This document shows, piece by piece, positions 39,824 to 49,242 of a stretch of 57,213 bases of DNA. The DNA lies in NCBI RefSeq assembly GCF_947631635.1, contig NZ_CANRMB010000020.1, positions 1 to 57,213 of the forward strand, written 5' to 3'. The notes beneath the pieces are model-generated. The model had not been told where the DNA came from, did not search any database, and saw only the letters and a program-made list of their open reading frames with translations. The stretch is from an uncultured Dysosmobacter sp. GTDB lineage: Bacteria > Bacillota > Clostridia > Oscillospirales > Oscillospiraceae. Every line of letters starts with the position of its first letter. Position 1 is the first letter of the stretch. A program made the position numbers and the translations under genes.

Positions 39824-40870
39824 TCACCCCTCCCACGCGCAGGCCAGCCGCTGCCGGACCTCCTCCGGCACCGTGTCCGGCCAGGTCTCCAGGAGCTCCC
39901 CGTCCACCATGTCATAGACGATGTAGGGCTTCTCCGCCCAGCGGGTGCGGATGACGGCCTCGTTCTCGCCGTCGCCGTCCGCGTCCGCGATGGCGGCGTT
40001 CAGGCAGTCCTCCACCTGCAGGATGGTCTCCTTCACCGTCTCCGGATAGGGGGAGCTGCCGTCCACTACCTCATTGAGCAGATCCGTATCCAGGGGCTGG
40101 CCGTCCTTCTCCACCCAGAAGCGGGCGTCGCAGAGGAAGACCCTGCCCCGGGGTTCGCTGTAAGGGTTGGGGTAGAAGTTCTCAACGGTGAAAAACACCT
40201 GGGGATAGCCGAACAGCGGCTGGCACTCCACCTCATAGCTCGCGTCCATGATTCTGCCCACCACATGGCCGAAGGGCTGACAGGACGTGACCACGCCCTG
40301 CCGGGTCCAGCGGTTCCAGCGGTAGGACAGCTGGAAGGTGTTCTCATCTCCCCATTCATTGGTCAGCTGGACGGCGGCGAAGTCCACGCCGTCCCCGCAC
40401 TTCAGCCGCAGCAGATGGTCCCTGTTCCAGGACTCCTCCACATAGAGGTAGTTCACCCCGTCCACGGTCTCCTTCAGTTTGATCGAACTGGTCTCCTCAA
40501 CGGTCTGGTATGCGGCCGTATGCAGGATCACCAGCGCCGCTGCCAGCAGCAGGGCCAGCGCCGCGATGAGGCGCCTCCACCCCCGCCGTTTTTCCGTGTT
40601 TACGCTGTCCCGGGAAATATCAAGCAGTGTCCGCATGGTCTCATCCTCTTCTTTCACCGCCTGCCTGCGGCAGGCCATCAATTCCTCCACGCCCATGTCC
40701 AGGGCCGCCGCCAGAGGGTCCAGCAGCGTCACGTCCGGATAGCTCAGGCCCCGCTCCCACTTGCTGACGGCCTTGTCCGTGATGTGGAGCCTTTCCGCCA
40801 GGTCCCGCTGGGTCAGGCCCAGGGCCTTCCGGTTTTCCGCGATGAACGCGCCCAGTTTTTCTTTGTTCAT
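39824..40870 (-). CDS. XRE regulator with membrane anchor and extracytoplasmic domain
   Basis: A 348-residue protein. Residues 1-65 are a helix-turn-helix (LTQRDLAERLHITDKAVSKWERG). A membrane helix (LIAALALLLAAALVILH, about 105-122) leads to an outer beta-rich domain. DADGDGENEAVI near residue 310 is like a calcium-binding or FG-GAP loop. The layout suggests membrane-linked sensing. GGCGAGGTGAGCAC precedes the ATG. No target is known. Confidence 0.75.
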   Translation of the reverse strand: MNKEKLGAFIAENRKALGLTQRDLAERLHITDKAVSKWERGLSYPDVTLLDPLAAALDMGVEELMACRRQAVKEEDETMRTLLDISRDSVNTEKRRGWRRLIAALALLLAAALVILHTAAYQTVEETSSIKLKETVDGVNYLYVEESWNRDHLLRLKCGDGVDFAAVQLTNEWGDENTFQLSYRWNRWTRQGVVTSCQPFGHVVGRIMDASYEVECQPLFGYPQVFFTVENFYPNPYSEPRGRVFLCDARFWVEKDGQPLDTDLLNEVVDGSSPYPETVKETILQVEDCLNAAIADADGDGENEAVIRTRWAEKPYIVYDMVDGELLETWPDTVPEEVRQRLACAWEG

Positions 40871-40932
40871 GTGCTCACCTCGCCTCCAGTGTACCGCCGG
40901 AGCCGCCGAAAGGCAACCGACCAGCGGTAGAA

Positions 40933-41301
40933 TCAGTCCCCCAGCAGGGCTTTTTCCTCCGCCTTCGTGGGGTAGACGTCCACGCCCGGCCCCTGAAAGG
41001 CCTGCCGCCGCTCCAGCCGCTTGGCGGCGGAGCGCTGGTAGCTCTTCCGCTTCTCCCCCCATTTCTCCGTGTCCCGGGCGATGGCGTCCGCCATGAAGTA
41101 AAAGCACATCAGCGCCCTGGGGGACAGCTCCCTGCACTGGGCCCCCGCCGCGGTGACGTCCATGGGGTGCTCCCGCCCGGCGGCGTTGCCGGCGTACCAG
41201 AACAGGCAGGTGAACAGCTGGCCCCGCTCCTCCGGGGTCAGCGTCAGGACATGGGGGTAGGCGTCCAGATATACCACAAAGCTCTTTTTCAGATTCTCCA
41301 T
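40933..41301 (-). CDS. DUF6291-type protein
   Basis: A 122-residue protein starting MENLKKSFVVYLDAYPHV with LTPEERGQLFTCLFWYAG, the pattern of a small helical DUF6291 family common in Clostridia, often beside phage or plasmid replication genes. Here it stands alone. The leader contains a 19-bp tandem array. Confidence 0.65.
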   Translation of the reverse strand: MENLKKSFVVYLDAYPHVLTLTPEERGQLFTCLFWYAGNAAGREHPMDVTAAGAQCRELSPRALMCFYFMADAIARDTEKWGEKRKSYQRSAAKRLERRQAFQGPGVDVYPTKAEEKALLGD

Positions 41302-41354
41302 ATTGATTCCTCCTCACAGCTTCCGTCCCCTCCCCTGTGATTCGCATAGTTTCG

Positions 41355-41487
41355 TGCAACTTTTTGAAAAATTAAGAAGTTTTTCAAAAATCAGGAGGTT
41401 TGTGAGAAACCAGGAGGTTTTTCAAAAATTAAGAGGTTTCTGAAAAACTAGGAGGTTTCTGAAAAATTAGGAGAATTCTCCGGTTAA
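41355..41487. repeat. 19-bp tandem repeat array
   Basis: Six full units of 19 bp run from 41355 to 41468, with a seventh partial. The consensus is AGGAGGTTTYTSAAAAAYT. Every unit holds a small TTTnnnnAAA palindrome. A GGTTAT hexamer run follows (about 41488-41506). No gene uses the region. Confidence 0.8.
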
Positions 41488-41611
41488 GGTAATGGTTATG
41501 GTTATGGTAAAGGGAATGGTGATCGTTTTGGGAAGGGCGGCGGGCATGGTGAAGGGCGCGGCAAACGAGCAAGATAAAACAAAACAAAACTTTTGTTCAG
41601 TTTTGGGCAAG

Positions 41612-41645
41612 AGAAAGGGGAACGGCTTTCGCCGCTCCCCTTTTT
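41612..41645. terminator. Bidirectional terminator after yebC
   Basis: Stem AAAGGGG-aa-CGGC with GCCG-ct-CCCCTTTTT closes the convergent gap; on the plus strand it has a T-tract. Confidence 0.7.
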
Positions 41646-41658
41646 GGTATCCAAAGAA

Positions 41659-42396
41659 TCAGTCGTTGTTCCAGTTGTGCCACACGTTCTGCACATCGTC
41701 GCTGTCCTCCAGCATGTCGATGAGCTTCTCCATGTTCTTCACGTCGCCCTCGTCGGAGAGCGTGATGTAGTTCTGGGGCACCATCTCGATCTCCGCGCTG
41801 GCAAAGACATACCCCTTCCCCTCCAGGGCCTTCACCACGTCGTTGAAGGCGTCGGGGTCGCAGGTGATCTCCAGGGCGGGGCCGTCGGCCTCGAAGTCCT
41901 CGGCGCCGGAGTCCAGGGCGTCCATCATCACGGTGTCCTCGTCCAGCTCGCCCTCCTCGTTGTCGATGACGATGACGCCCTTGCGGTCAAAGGACCAGGA
42001 GACGCAGCCCTGGGCACCCATGTTGCCGTTGCACTTGTCGAAGGCGTGGCGGACCTCGGGAGCGGTGCGCTGGCGGTTGTCGGTCAGGGCCTCCACGATG
42101 ACGGCCACGCCGCCGGGGCCGTAGCCCTCGTAGGTGACGGCCTCATAGTTCTCGGTGCTGCCGGCGCCCAGCGCCTTGTCGATGGTGCGCTTGATGTTGT
42201 CGTTGGGCATGTTCACGGCCTTGGCCTTGGCGATGACCGTGGCCAGGCGGGAGTTGTTGTTGGGGTCGCCGGAGCCGCCGCCCTCTTTCACGGCCACGAT
42301 GATCTCCTTGGCGATCTTGGTGAACGCGGCGGAGCGCTTGGCGTCCTGCGCGCCCTTGGTCTTTTGGATATTATGCCATTTAGAATGTCCAGACAT
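41659..42396 (-). CDS. yebC: YebC/PmpR family regulator or translation factor
   Basis: A 245-residue protein with the family start SGHSKWHNIQKTKGAQDAKRS and the three-domain body (YEGYGPGGVAVIVEALTDNRQRTA; QGCVSWSFDRKGVI). YebC proteins act as transcriptional regulators and have been tied to translation of proline stretches. It is a single gene with a terminator. Confidence 0.92.
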   Translation of the reverse strand: MSGHSKWHNIQKTKGAQDAKRSAAFTKIAKEIIVAVKEGGGSGDPNNNSRLATVIAKAKAVNMPNDNIKRTIDKALGAGSTENYEAVTYEGYGPGGVAVIVEALTDNRQRTAPEVRHAFDKCNGNMGAQGCVSWSFDRKGVIVIDNEEGELDEDTVMMDALDSGAEDFEADGPALEITCDPDAFNDVVKALEGKGYVFASAEIEMVPQNYITLSDEGDVKNMEKLIDMLEDSDDVQNVWHNWNND

Positions 42397-42401
42397 GGGT
42401 G

Positions 42402-43190
42402 TTATTCTCCTTCAACATAGTACTGAATGACTTCCCGGTGGGAAGCGGCTTTTTCAACGGTCAGTTCAGGGAACCGGCCGGACAGATACGAGACGAGCTC
42501 CGCGCAGATGGGGTCCTCCGTGGGGAAATGCCCCGCGTCGATGAGGTTGATGCCCTTTCCGCGGGCGTCCAGGAACTGGTGGTAGCTCAGGTCGGCGGTG
42601 ACGAAGGTGTCGCATCCGGCGGCGATGGCGGCGTCCTCAAACTCGCCGCAGGCGCCGCCGCCCACCGCCACCTGGCGGACAGGCCGTCCGGCGTCAGCGT
42701 AGCGCACGCCATTGCAGTGGAGGGCCTGGGAGACGAAGCGGACGAAATCCGCCAGGGCCATAGGCTCCAGCAGCAGGCCGCACCGGCCCACCTGGTTGTC
42801 GGTGAAGGGCCCAGGGTCAACGAGCTTCAGCGTCTGGGCCAAAACGTCGTTGACTCCCCCCTCGGCGGCGTCCAGATTGGTGTGCATACAGATAGCGGAT
42901 ACGCCATGGCGCAGCAGCTTCAGCAGCAGGTGGCCCTGGGGCGTGTCGTCCCGGACGGTCTGCACCGGCAGCCACCGGCAGTTCATGACGGGATGGTGGG
43001 CCACGATCAGCTCACACCCGGCGGCGATGGCCTCGTCCGCCACCGCCTCGGTGATGTCCAGGGCCACGCAGACCCGGGAGACAGGCTGGTCCGGGTCCCC
43101 CAGCAGGTGGCCCACATTGTCCCAGTCCATGGCCAGCTCCCGAGGGGCCGCGTCAAACAGGGCCTGTTCAATTTCACGGACAGTTGGCAT
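42402..43190 (-). CDS. Nif3-like dinuclear metal centre protein
   Basis: A 262-residue protein of the Nif3/YqfO family. VAHHPVMN gives two His metal ligands, CMHTNLDAAEGGVND a second pair, and the C-terminal GTHFPTEDP-like AGHFPTEDPICAEL closes the site. It may be a GTP cyclohydrolase I type 2 or phosphatase-like protein; function is not proved. It overlaps trmK by 17 bases, the usual Firmicute pair. Confidence 0.88.
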   Translation of the reverse strand: MPTVREIEQALFDAAPRELAMDWDNVGHLLGDPDQPVSRVCVALDITEAVADEAIAAGCELIVAHHPVMNCRWLPVQTVRDDTPQGHLLLKLLRHGVSAICMHTNLDAAEGGVNDVLAQTLKLVDPGPFTDNQVGRCGLLLEPMALADFVRFVSQALHCNGVRYADAGRPVRQVAVGGGACGEFEDAAIAAGCDTFVTADLSYHQFLDARGKGINLIDAGHFPTEDPICAELVSYLSGRFPELTVEKAASHREVIQYYVEGE

Positions 43191-43881
43191 GGCGCCACTC
43201 CTCTCGCATGGCCAGCAGCGCGGTGAGAATGTCCCGCAGCGTGTCGGCTTTTTCGCGGTCCGCGGGGGCGGCGGAGCGGTTCAGGCCCGCCACGGCCCCC
43301 TGCAGACGGATGATCTTTTCTATGATGTACCGGTCCCCCAGGGGGTCCCGCAGCAGCTTGGCGCCGCCCCACAGCTGGCCCAGGGAGAGGGTCATCTCCC
43401 CCGCCCCGGCCTCTATCACCGGGTAGATGGTGCCCCGGTCCTCCACCAGGGCCTCCCGGACGATGGCATATCCGTGGTCCATCAGGAAGCGCCGCAGCTC
43501 CTCCGCCCGGCTCTGGGGCTGGAGCAGCAGGGTGTGCTGCCCGTCCGCCGTCCAGGGCGCGGCGGCCAGGATGGCGGCGATGTTCTCCCCGCCCATACCG
43601 GCGATGACGATGGTGTCGGCCTCCTCCGGCCGGATGCCGGTCAGGCCGTTCCCCAGGCGGAAGCCGATGCCCGCCGCCCCGTAGGTCCGGCCGGTCTCTC
43701 TGGCCCGTTCCAAAGGCCCCCTCCGCAGGTCGCTGGCAATGGCAGAGGTCACGCGGCCATGGAGCGTCAGCCACACAGGCAGGTAGGCGTGGTCCGTGCC
43801 AACATCAGCGAGCTTTGCGCCGGGAGGCACCCAGCCGGCGATCAGGGCCAGGCGCGGGGTGAGTTCCAAGTGTCTTGCCAT
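43174..43881 (-). CDS. trmK: tRNA (adenine22-N1)-methyltransferase
   Basis: A 235-residue class I methyltransferase. The AdoMet loop ADVGTDHAYLPVWL is followed by DLRRGPLERARE and GMGGENIAAIL. TrmK methylates A22 in tRNA. ATG at 43881 follows GAGGGAATGCTG; an ATG at 43887 is also possible. Confidence 0.88.
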   Translation of the reverse strand: MARHLELTPRLALIAGWVPPGAKLADVGTDHAYLPVWLTLHGRVTSAIASDLRRGPLERARETGRTYGAAGIGFRLGNGLTGIRPEEADTIVIAGMGGENIAAILAAAPWTADGQHTLLLQPQSRAEELRRFLMDHGYAIVREALVEDRGTIYPVIEAGAGEMTLSLGQLWGGAKLLRDPLGDRYIIEKIIRLQGAVAGLNRSAAPADREKADTLRDILTALLAMREEWRHANCP

Positions 43882-43956
43882 CAGCATTCCCTCTGTCGCG
43901 GACTCCGCGGAAGGACGCATACGGTCACCCGTATGCGTCCCGGCAGGCAGTCTCAT

Positions 43957-44163
43957 TTACTGGGCCTTGTTGGCCTCCTCATTCACCAGGGCCAGCAGCT
44001 TGTCCACGTCCACGCCGTGGACCATGCAGGCCTCCTCCACAGTCTCGCCCCGGGAAGAGGGGCAGCCCAGGCAGTGCATGCCGATGGACAGGAAGATGGG
44101 AGCGGTGTGGGGGGCAATGTCCAGAATATCACCAATGATGGTGTCTTTTGTGATCTCGATCAT
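43957..44163 (-). CDS. DUF1858 protein
   Basis: A 68-residue protein. IGDILDIAPHTAPIFLSIGMHCLGCPSSRGETVEEAC is the family core with a C-L-G-C pair. DUF1858 proteins may bind metal or act in redox processes. GGAGGAACTTTCCC precedes the ATG. It forms a group with trmK and the Nif3-like gene. Confidence 0.85.
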   Translation of the reverse strand: MIEITKDTIIGDILDIAPHTAPIFLSIGMHCLGCPSSRGETVEEACMVHGVDVDKLLALVNEEANKAQ

Positions 44164-44379
44164 GGGAAAGTTCCTCCATTCCAAATTTCAACGGGAAATA
44201 ACCGTGTCGCGGGTATTATACTCTATTATAGGCGTGAATTCAATAGAAGATCCAAGAAAACTGCAGATTTTTTTGAAAAAACGCGGCCCTCCATGGGGGC
44301 GGAGAAGCCCGCAGCCGCGGCGCGGATGCCCCCTCCCCTGCCCATGACCGGCGGACAACGTCCCTCCACCCAGGCGGAG

Positions 44380-44413
44380 GCAAAAAAACAGCGTCCGCTT
44401 TCGCGGACGCCGT
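44380..44413 (-). terminator. Terminator of the zinc-ribbon gene
   Basis: On the minus strand GCGTCCGC-gaaa-GCGGACGC is followed by TGTTTTTTT. Confidence 0.8.
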
Positions 44414-44447
44414 TCCTCTGCAAGAAACAAAACCTGAAATCAGTTTG

Positions 44448-44729
44448 TTATCTCTGCTGCTCGCGCATCTTGGCGAAGCACTCGCTGCAATACACGGGAC
44501 GGTCAGACTTGGGCTCGAAGGGAACCTTGGCCTCGCCGCCGCAGGCAGCGCAGACAGCGGTGAAGTACTCGCGAGGGCCGCGGGCGGCGTTCTTGCGGGC
44601 GTCACGGCAGGCCTTGCAGCGCTGAGGCTCGTTCTGGAAGCCGCGCTCAGCATAGAACTCCTGCTCACCGGCGGTAAACACGAACTCCTGGCCGCACTCT
44701 TTGCACACTAAAGTCTTGTCTTCGTACAT
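44448..44729 (-). CDS. Zinc-ribbon protein
   Basis: A 93-residue protein with three CxxC groups: CKECGQEF, CKACRDAR and CAACG...YCSECF. The first half (FTAGEQEFYAERGFQNEPQRC) is the known probable-zinc-ribbon pattern. The second CxxC pair set suggests another zinc site. GAGAGGGTAAAATC precedes the ATG. Role is unknown; it lies between sigH and a DUF1858 gene. Confidence 0.8.
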   Translation of the reverse strand: MYEDKTLVCKECGQEFVFTAGEQEFYAERGFQNEPQRCKACRDARKNAARGPREYFTAVCAACGGEAKVPFEPKSDRPVYCSECFAKMREQQR

Positions 44730-44767
44730 GATTTTACCCTCTCTTTGAAAAGAAAAATATATTGCGT

Positions 44768-45409
44768 TCAGCTTCTGCTGAAATCGCCGGAAAGTAGCTG
44801 CTGTGCCACCTTGCGTCGAATGCGCTGCACAGCGTTGTCCACGGACTTTGGGGGCTTGCCTACCGTTCTGGCAATTTCCCTGCATGAAAGACCGTCTAAA
44901 TAGTACCCCAAAATCTTCGCTTCAAATTCGGACAACTGTTTCCGGACACCGGATAAGAGGGCTGCTGTGTGCTCCCTGTCGATCAGAAAATCTTCAGGGT
45001 TTCGCTGCGCCAAGTTATTGGTACCAGAGGTGTAGGAATGACTGTCAAATTCGGGAGTATCCAGAGAAACCGACTGATTAAGCGCCTTGTGCTTATCCCG
45101 CGCCGCGGCACGGAGAACGGAATACAGCCGGTTACGAATGCAGATTTCTGCAAAGGTCCGGAAGGACGCCTCTTTTTCGGCATCGTATTCACGGACCGCC
45201 TTGATGAGCCCCACCATCCCCTCCTGGGTCAGGTCCTCGCTGTCGCCCCCCACCAAAAAGAAGGGGCTCGCGCAGGTGCGGACGAACCGGATGTACCGGG
45301 TGACCAGCGTCTCCTCCGCCGTGCGGTCTCCGGAGGCCGCCAGACGGCATAGGTCCTCGTCCCGCAGATGCTCCAATGATAGGATTTGGTTCTCACAAGA
45401 TTTGCTCAT
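44768..45409 (-). CDS. sigH: RNA polymerase sigma-H factor
   Basis: A 213-residue sigma-70-type factor. Region 2 has EDLTQEGMVGLIKAVREYDAEKEASFRTFAEICIRNRLYS, and region 4 has LSEFEAKILGYYLDGLSCREIARTVGKPPKSVDNAVQRIRRK. Size and these motifs match sigma-H (Spo0H), which opens the early sporulation programme. It supports a spore-forming host. Confidence 0.88.
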   Translation of the reverse strand: MSKSCENQILSLEHLRDEDLCRLAASGDRTAEETLVTRYIRFVRTCASPFFLVGGDSEDLTQEGMVGLIKAVREYDAEKEASFRTFAEICIRNRLYSVLRAAARDKHKALNQSVSLDTPEFDSHSYTSGTNNLAQRNPEDFLIDREHTAALLSGVRKQLSEFEAKILGYYLDGLSCREIARTVGKPPKSVDNAVQRIRRKVAQQLLSGDFSRS

Positions 45410-45474
45410 ATGGTATTATACCTGTCTACTCCATGAAATGTCAAGTAAATGTTAAAAATTAACGGAAAAAAACC

Positions 45475-46830
45475 TTAAAAATTTTGGGATTTTATAAAAT
45501 CTGCCAGACGGCCGGCCACGTTCTCCGCGATTTCGGTGGTTTTTGCCTCCACCATGACCCGGATCAGCGCCTCCGTGCCGGAGGCCCGGACCAGCACCCG
45601 GCCCGCGCCCGCCAGGGCCTCCTCCTCCCGCTTCACGGCCTCTGCCAGCTCCCGGGAGGCCATGATCTGCTCCTTCACGCCGCCGCTGTGGGGGACCTCC
45701 ACATTGACGAGCACCTGGGGATAGGCGGCGCAGATGGACGAGAGCGCGCTGGCCCGTTCCCCGGACCGGGCCAGGACCTGGAGGAACTGGAGGGCGGTCA
45801 CCTCGCCGTCGCCGGTGGTCTCCAGGGCGGTGAAGATGGTGTGGCCGGACTGCTCGCCGCCGATGCGGCAGTCTCGGCGGAGCATCTCCTCCAGCACGTT
45901 GCGGTCGCCCACGGCGGTGCAGATCAGGTCGATGCCGTTGTTTTTGCAGAACTCGTGGAGGCCCAGGTTGCTCATCACCGTGGCCACAACGGCGTTGCCG
46001 TTGAGCTGGCCCCGGCGCTTCATGTCCAGGGCGCAGACGGCCATCACCTTGTCGCCGTCAATGGTGTTCCCCTGCTCATCCACCAGCAGGCAGCGGTCCG
46101 CGTCGCCGTCAAAGGCCACGCCGATGTCGTAGCCGCCCTTCACCACCATGGCGGACAGATCCTCCAGATGGGTGGAGCCGCAGCGGCTGTTGATGTTCAC
46201 GCCGTCCGGGTCCCGGTGGAGGAAGTCGGTGTGGGCCTTGAAGCGGCCGAACAACTCCGGTGCGGTGGCGCTGGCGGCGCCGTTGGCGCAGTCCACCAGG
46301 ATCTTCAGGCCCGCCAGGTCGGACTCGATGGTGGAGGCCACAAAGTCGATGTAGTGCCGCTTCAGCTGGCGCATGCCGTGGTGGCGCACGCCGATCTCTC
46401 CCCGGGTTCGGAGCTTCATGGGCGCGTCCGAGAGGATCTTCTCCTCGATGCGGGCCTCCACGTCGTCGGAGAGCTTATAGCCCTGGCCGCTGAAGACCTT
46501 GATGCCATTGTGCTCATAGGGGTTGTGGCTGGCGGAGATGACGATGCCCGCGTCGGCCCGCTCCTGCCGGGCCAGGTACGCCACGGCGGGGGTGGGGATG
46601 GCGCCCACCGGCTTCACGTCGCCGCCCACGGAGCAGATGCCCGCTATCAGGGCGGATTCCAGCATGTCGGAGGAGATGCGGGTGTCCTTGCCGATGACCA
46701 CGGTGGGGCGGCTCCCCTTCTCCTCCATCAATACGGTGCCCACGGCCTGCCCCACGCGGAAGGCCAGGTCCGCCGTCAGATTCTCACCCACGACGCCGCG
46801 GATGCCGTCAGTTCCAAACAGTTTGCCCAT
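45475..46830 (-). CDS. glmM: Phosphoglucosamine mutase
   Basis: A 451-residue alpha-D-phosphohexomutase. ISASHNPYEHNG holds the phosphorylated Ser, DGDADRCLLVD the metal site, and GGEQSGHTIF the sugar site. The C-terminal RASGTEALIRVMVEA binds phosphate. It makes GlcN-1-P for cell-wall precursors. The first codons MGKLFGTDGIRG are typical. Confidence 0.95.
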   Translation of the reverse strand: MGKLFGTDGIRGVVGENLTADLAFRVGQAVGTVLMEEKGSRPTVVIGKDTRISSDMLESALIAGICSVGGDVKPVGAIPTPAVAYLARQERADAGIVISASHNPYEHNGIKVFSGQGYKLSDDVEARIEEKILSDAPMKLRTRGEIGVRHHGMRQLKRHYIDFVASTIESDLAGLKILVDCANGAASATAPELFGRFKAHTDFLHRDPDGVNINSRCGSTHLEDLSAMVVKGGYDIGVAFDGDADRCLLVDEQGNTIDGDKVMAVCALDMKRRGQLNGNAVVATVMSNLGLHEFCKNNGIDLICTAVGDRNVLEEMLRRDCRIGGEQSGHTIFTALETTGDGEVTALQFLQVLARSGERASALSSICAAYPQVLVNVEVPHSGGVKEQIMASRELAEAVKREEEALAGAGRVLVRASGTEALIRVMVEAKTTEIAENVAGRLADFIKSQNF

Positions 46831-46946
46831 AGTGTGATTTCCCTTCTATGTTTGATATTGTTATTGAAACCCAGGCGGCGGATGCCGCGCAGGTGTTGAT
46901 CTCAGTTTATTTCATATATTCCGCAAAGATCTCTGGATATTCCAAT

Positions 46947-47745
46947 GCACCCCCCGTTTTCTTTTCCGGCAGGAAAAGAAAACGGGCCGTGCACGGTCCA
47001 AAAGAAAAGGGCTTTTGGTGTCCAACTTTGCCCCTTTGGGGTAAAGTTGGACGGACGGGGGTTGGTGGTTTAGATGTGCCACTAAGTCCCGGAAGCCTTC
47101 TGCCGGGTGCGCTATACAGGGTACGAATTTTGAACTGCATCGCCGCATTTGGGGGCTTGGGTGCAGATTCGGGGGTGGTCATCGGAAGGCTTTTACCGCT
47201 GGCCTCGTGTGTTCCGCTTCGCTACACACTGCCTGGGCGGGTGAATCGGCCCCTGGCGGGTGCGCCGGACTGGATACGAGGGTAAGGAGTACGTGCCCGC
47301 ATTTGGGGGCGTGGGTGCAGATTTGGGGTGGTCATCGGAAGGCTTTTACCGCTGGCCCCGTGTGTTCCGCTTCGCTGCACACTGCCTGGGCGGTTAAATT
47401 GGCTTTCGCCGGGTGCGCTGTACCGGGTGCAAGTTTAGAACTGTGCCGCCGCAGGCATTTCCGCAAGGAATCAAAGAGCGGCAGCGACAAGCGCCGCTGG
47501 TCCTTTCAATCTTTGCCTGATCCCGCAATTCCCATTCGCGTGGCGCAAGGCCAAAAGATTCAGCAAGACTGTGCCCGCGCCCAACGCTGAATCCAGCCTC
47601 GACCTCCATCGGTCTCTTTCTGGGACCCCACGTTTCGTCCACAATTGGCCCGATGGGCCAATTGTGGACACAAAAGCGCCTTTTCTTTTGACCGTGAACG
47701 GCCGTTTTCTTTTCGGCGCAACCGAAAAGAAAATGGGGGTTCATT
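46947..47745. repeat. Non-coding structured element with inverted arms and internal tandem duplication
   Basis: The arms (46947-47065 and 47622-47745) are inverted copies. Each has a 15-bp CCCGTTTTCTTTTCC-type hairpin, an AAAAGAAAAGG tract and a second hairpin (GTCCAACTTT.../GTCCACAATTGGCCC...) with its own complement. Between them lies a directly repeated unit of about 154 bp (47144 and 47298 starts). No credible protein is encoded. It resembles a MITE-like or composite repeat. Confidence 0.7.
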
Positions 47746-47835
47746 CCCGTGCCGCAAAGCGGCACATCCCCCGTCTCCGCCATCCACGCCTTCCTCCTGG
47801 GCCTGCGGACCGGCCGGGGCCTGCCGCAGTAAGCC

Positions 47836-48897
47836 TCACAGCGTCAGCTGGTCCATGGGGCTCTCCGGCATCGCGCCGCCGGGGATGGGCTTGTGCAGGT
47901 GCTGGTACGCCTTCTGGGTGACGCACCGCCCCCGGGGCGTCCGGGTCAAAAAGCCCAGCTGCATCAGGTACGGCTCGTACACGTCCTCCAGCGTCACCGC
48001 CTCCTCGCCGATGGTGGCGGCCAAGGTCTCCAGGCCCACGGGGCCGCCGTTGTAGTTCTCGATGATGGCACCCAGCATCCGGCGGTCCACCGGGTCCAGG
48101 CCCAGATAGTCGATTTCCAGGGCGCACAGGGCCCGGTCCGCCACGTCCTTGGTGATGACGCCGTCGGCCTTCACCTGGGCGAAATCCCGCACCCGCCGGA
48201 GCATCCGGTTGGCGATCCGGGGGGTGCCCCGGCTGCGGCGGGCGATCTCATAGGCGCCCTCGGGGACGATGTCCACATTCAAAATGCCCGCGCTGCGGGT
48301 GACGATTTCCGCCAGCTCCTCGGGGGTGTACAGCTCCAACCGCAGCGTCACGCCGAACCGGTCCCGCAGGGGTGCGGACAGCTGCCCCGCCCGGGTGGTG
48401 GCGCCGATGAGGGTGAACCGGGGCAGGTCCAGCCGGATGGAGTTGGCGCTGGGGCCCTTGCCCACGATGATGTCCAGGGCGTAGTCCTCCATGGCGGGGT
48501 ACAGGATCTCCTCCACGGAGCGGTTCAGCCGGTGGATCTCGTCCACAAAGAGGATGTCCCCCTCGTTCAGGTTGGTCAGCAGAGCCGCCAGGTCTCCGGG
48601 CTTTTCGATGGCGGGGCCGGAGGTGATGCGGATGTTGACCCCCATCTCCTGGGCGATGATGCCCGCCAGCGTGGTTTTGCCCAGGCCCGGAGGGCCGTGG
48701 AGCAGCACGTGGTCCAGGGACTCCTCCCGCTTCCGGGCGGCCTGGATAAAGATGGAGAGGTTCCCCTTGGCCTTCTCCTGGCCGATGTATTCCTTTAAGG
48801 TCCTGGGGCGCAGGGAGACCTCGCCGCTGTCCTCCTCCAAAAAGGTCTTGGCGACGATAGGCTCCTCGTAGATGTCGTTTCCAAAGTCGATGCTCAT
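47836..48897 (-). CDS. ruvB: Holliday junction helicase subunit RuvB
   Basis: A 353-residue AAA+ motor. Walker [12 protein letters not shown], Walker B DEIHRLN, and the sensor [15 protein letters not shown] are present, with a C-terminal winged helix. It drives branch migration with RuvA. ATG at 48897 fits the conserved start [12 protein letters not shown]. Confidence 0.95.
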   Translation of the reverse strand: MSIDFGNDIYEEPIVAKTFLEEDSGEVSLRPRTLKEYIGQEKAKGNLSIFIQAARKREESLDHVLLHGPPGLGKTTLAGIIAQEMGVNIRITSGPAIEKPGDLAALLTNLNEGDILFVDEIHRLNRSVEEILYPAMEDYALDIIVGKGPSANSIRLDLPRFTLIGATTRAGQLSAPLRDRFGVTLRLELYTPEELAEIVTRSAGILNVDIVPEGAYEIARRSRGTPRIANRMLRRVRDFAQVKADGVITKDVADRALCALEIDYLGLDPVDRRMLGAIIENYNGGPVGLETLAATIGEEAVTLEDVYEPYLMQLGFLTRTPRGRCVTQKAYQHLHKPIPGGAMPESPMDQLTL

Positions 48898-48922
48898 GGA
48901 TCCACTTTCCTTCTCAATAGAA

Positions 48923-49147
48923 TCATGCGCCAATGTGGAAGAGGAAATATAAGAAAGCATAGTCTATCGTAAGGGGAAGGAGCGAGGCAATCAGCCATAT
49001 ACGCAGATTCTTGCCCAATTCTTGTTTTCGCTCTTTTTCAAAATCGTATAGAAAATTCTCTCTTTCTTCCTGCCGCAATTTTTCCCATTCCTGAATATCC
49101 GATATTTTTACAAGGACAAAGATAAAAATATAAATGCCATAAAGCAT
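48923..49147 (-). CDS. Small two-pass membrane protein
   Basis: A 74-residue protein: a hydrophobic N-terminus ([15 protein letters not shown]), a charged loop ([23 protein letters not shown]) and a second helix ([21 protein letters not shown]). ATG at 49147 follows GGTGGAGCT. It is AT-richer than the neighbouring ruv genes and lies between ruvB and the SUFU-domain gene. Function unknown. Confidence 0.55.
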   Translation of the reverse strand: MLYGIYIFIFVLVKISDIQEWEKLRQEERENFLYDFEKERKQELGKNLRIWLIASLLPLTIDYAFLYFLFHIGA

Positions 49148-49242
49148 AGCTCCACCATTTCCTCCGGCGGCTGACGGATGCGCGGCTCCTCCGGCTCTGG
49201 GCCGGACTGGGCGCACACCTGCTTCCATTGCTCCCGGTGCGC

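Noticed and set aside
41492..41770. A plus-strand frame beginning MVMVMVKG after the 19-bp array
   Set aside because: It is low-complexity translation of GGTTAT repeats and then runs antisense to yebC.
46848..47590. Small proteins in the 1-kb gap between glmM and ruvB
   Set aside because: The frames cross inverted hairpins and duplicated units and have no ribosome sites; composition is not protein-like.
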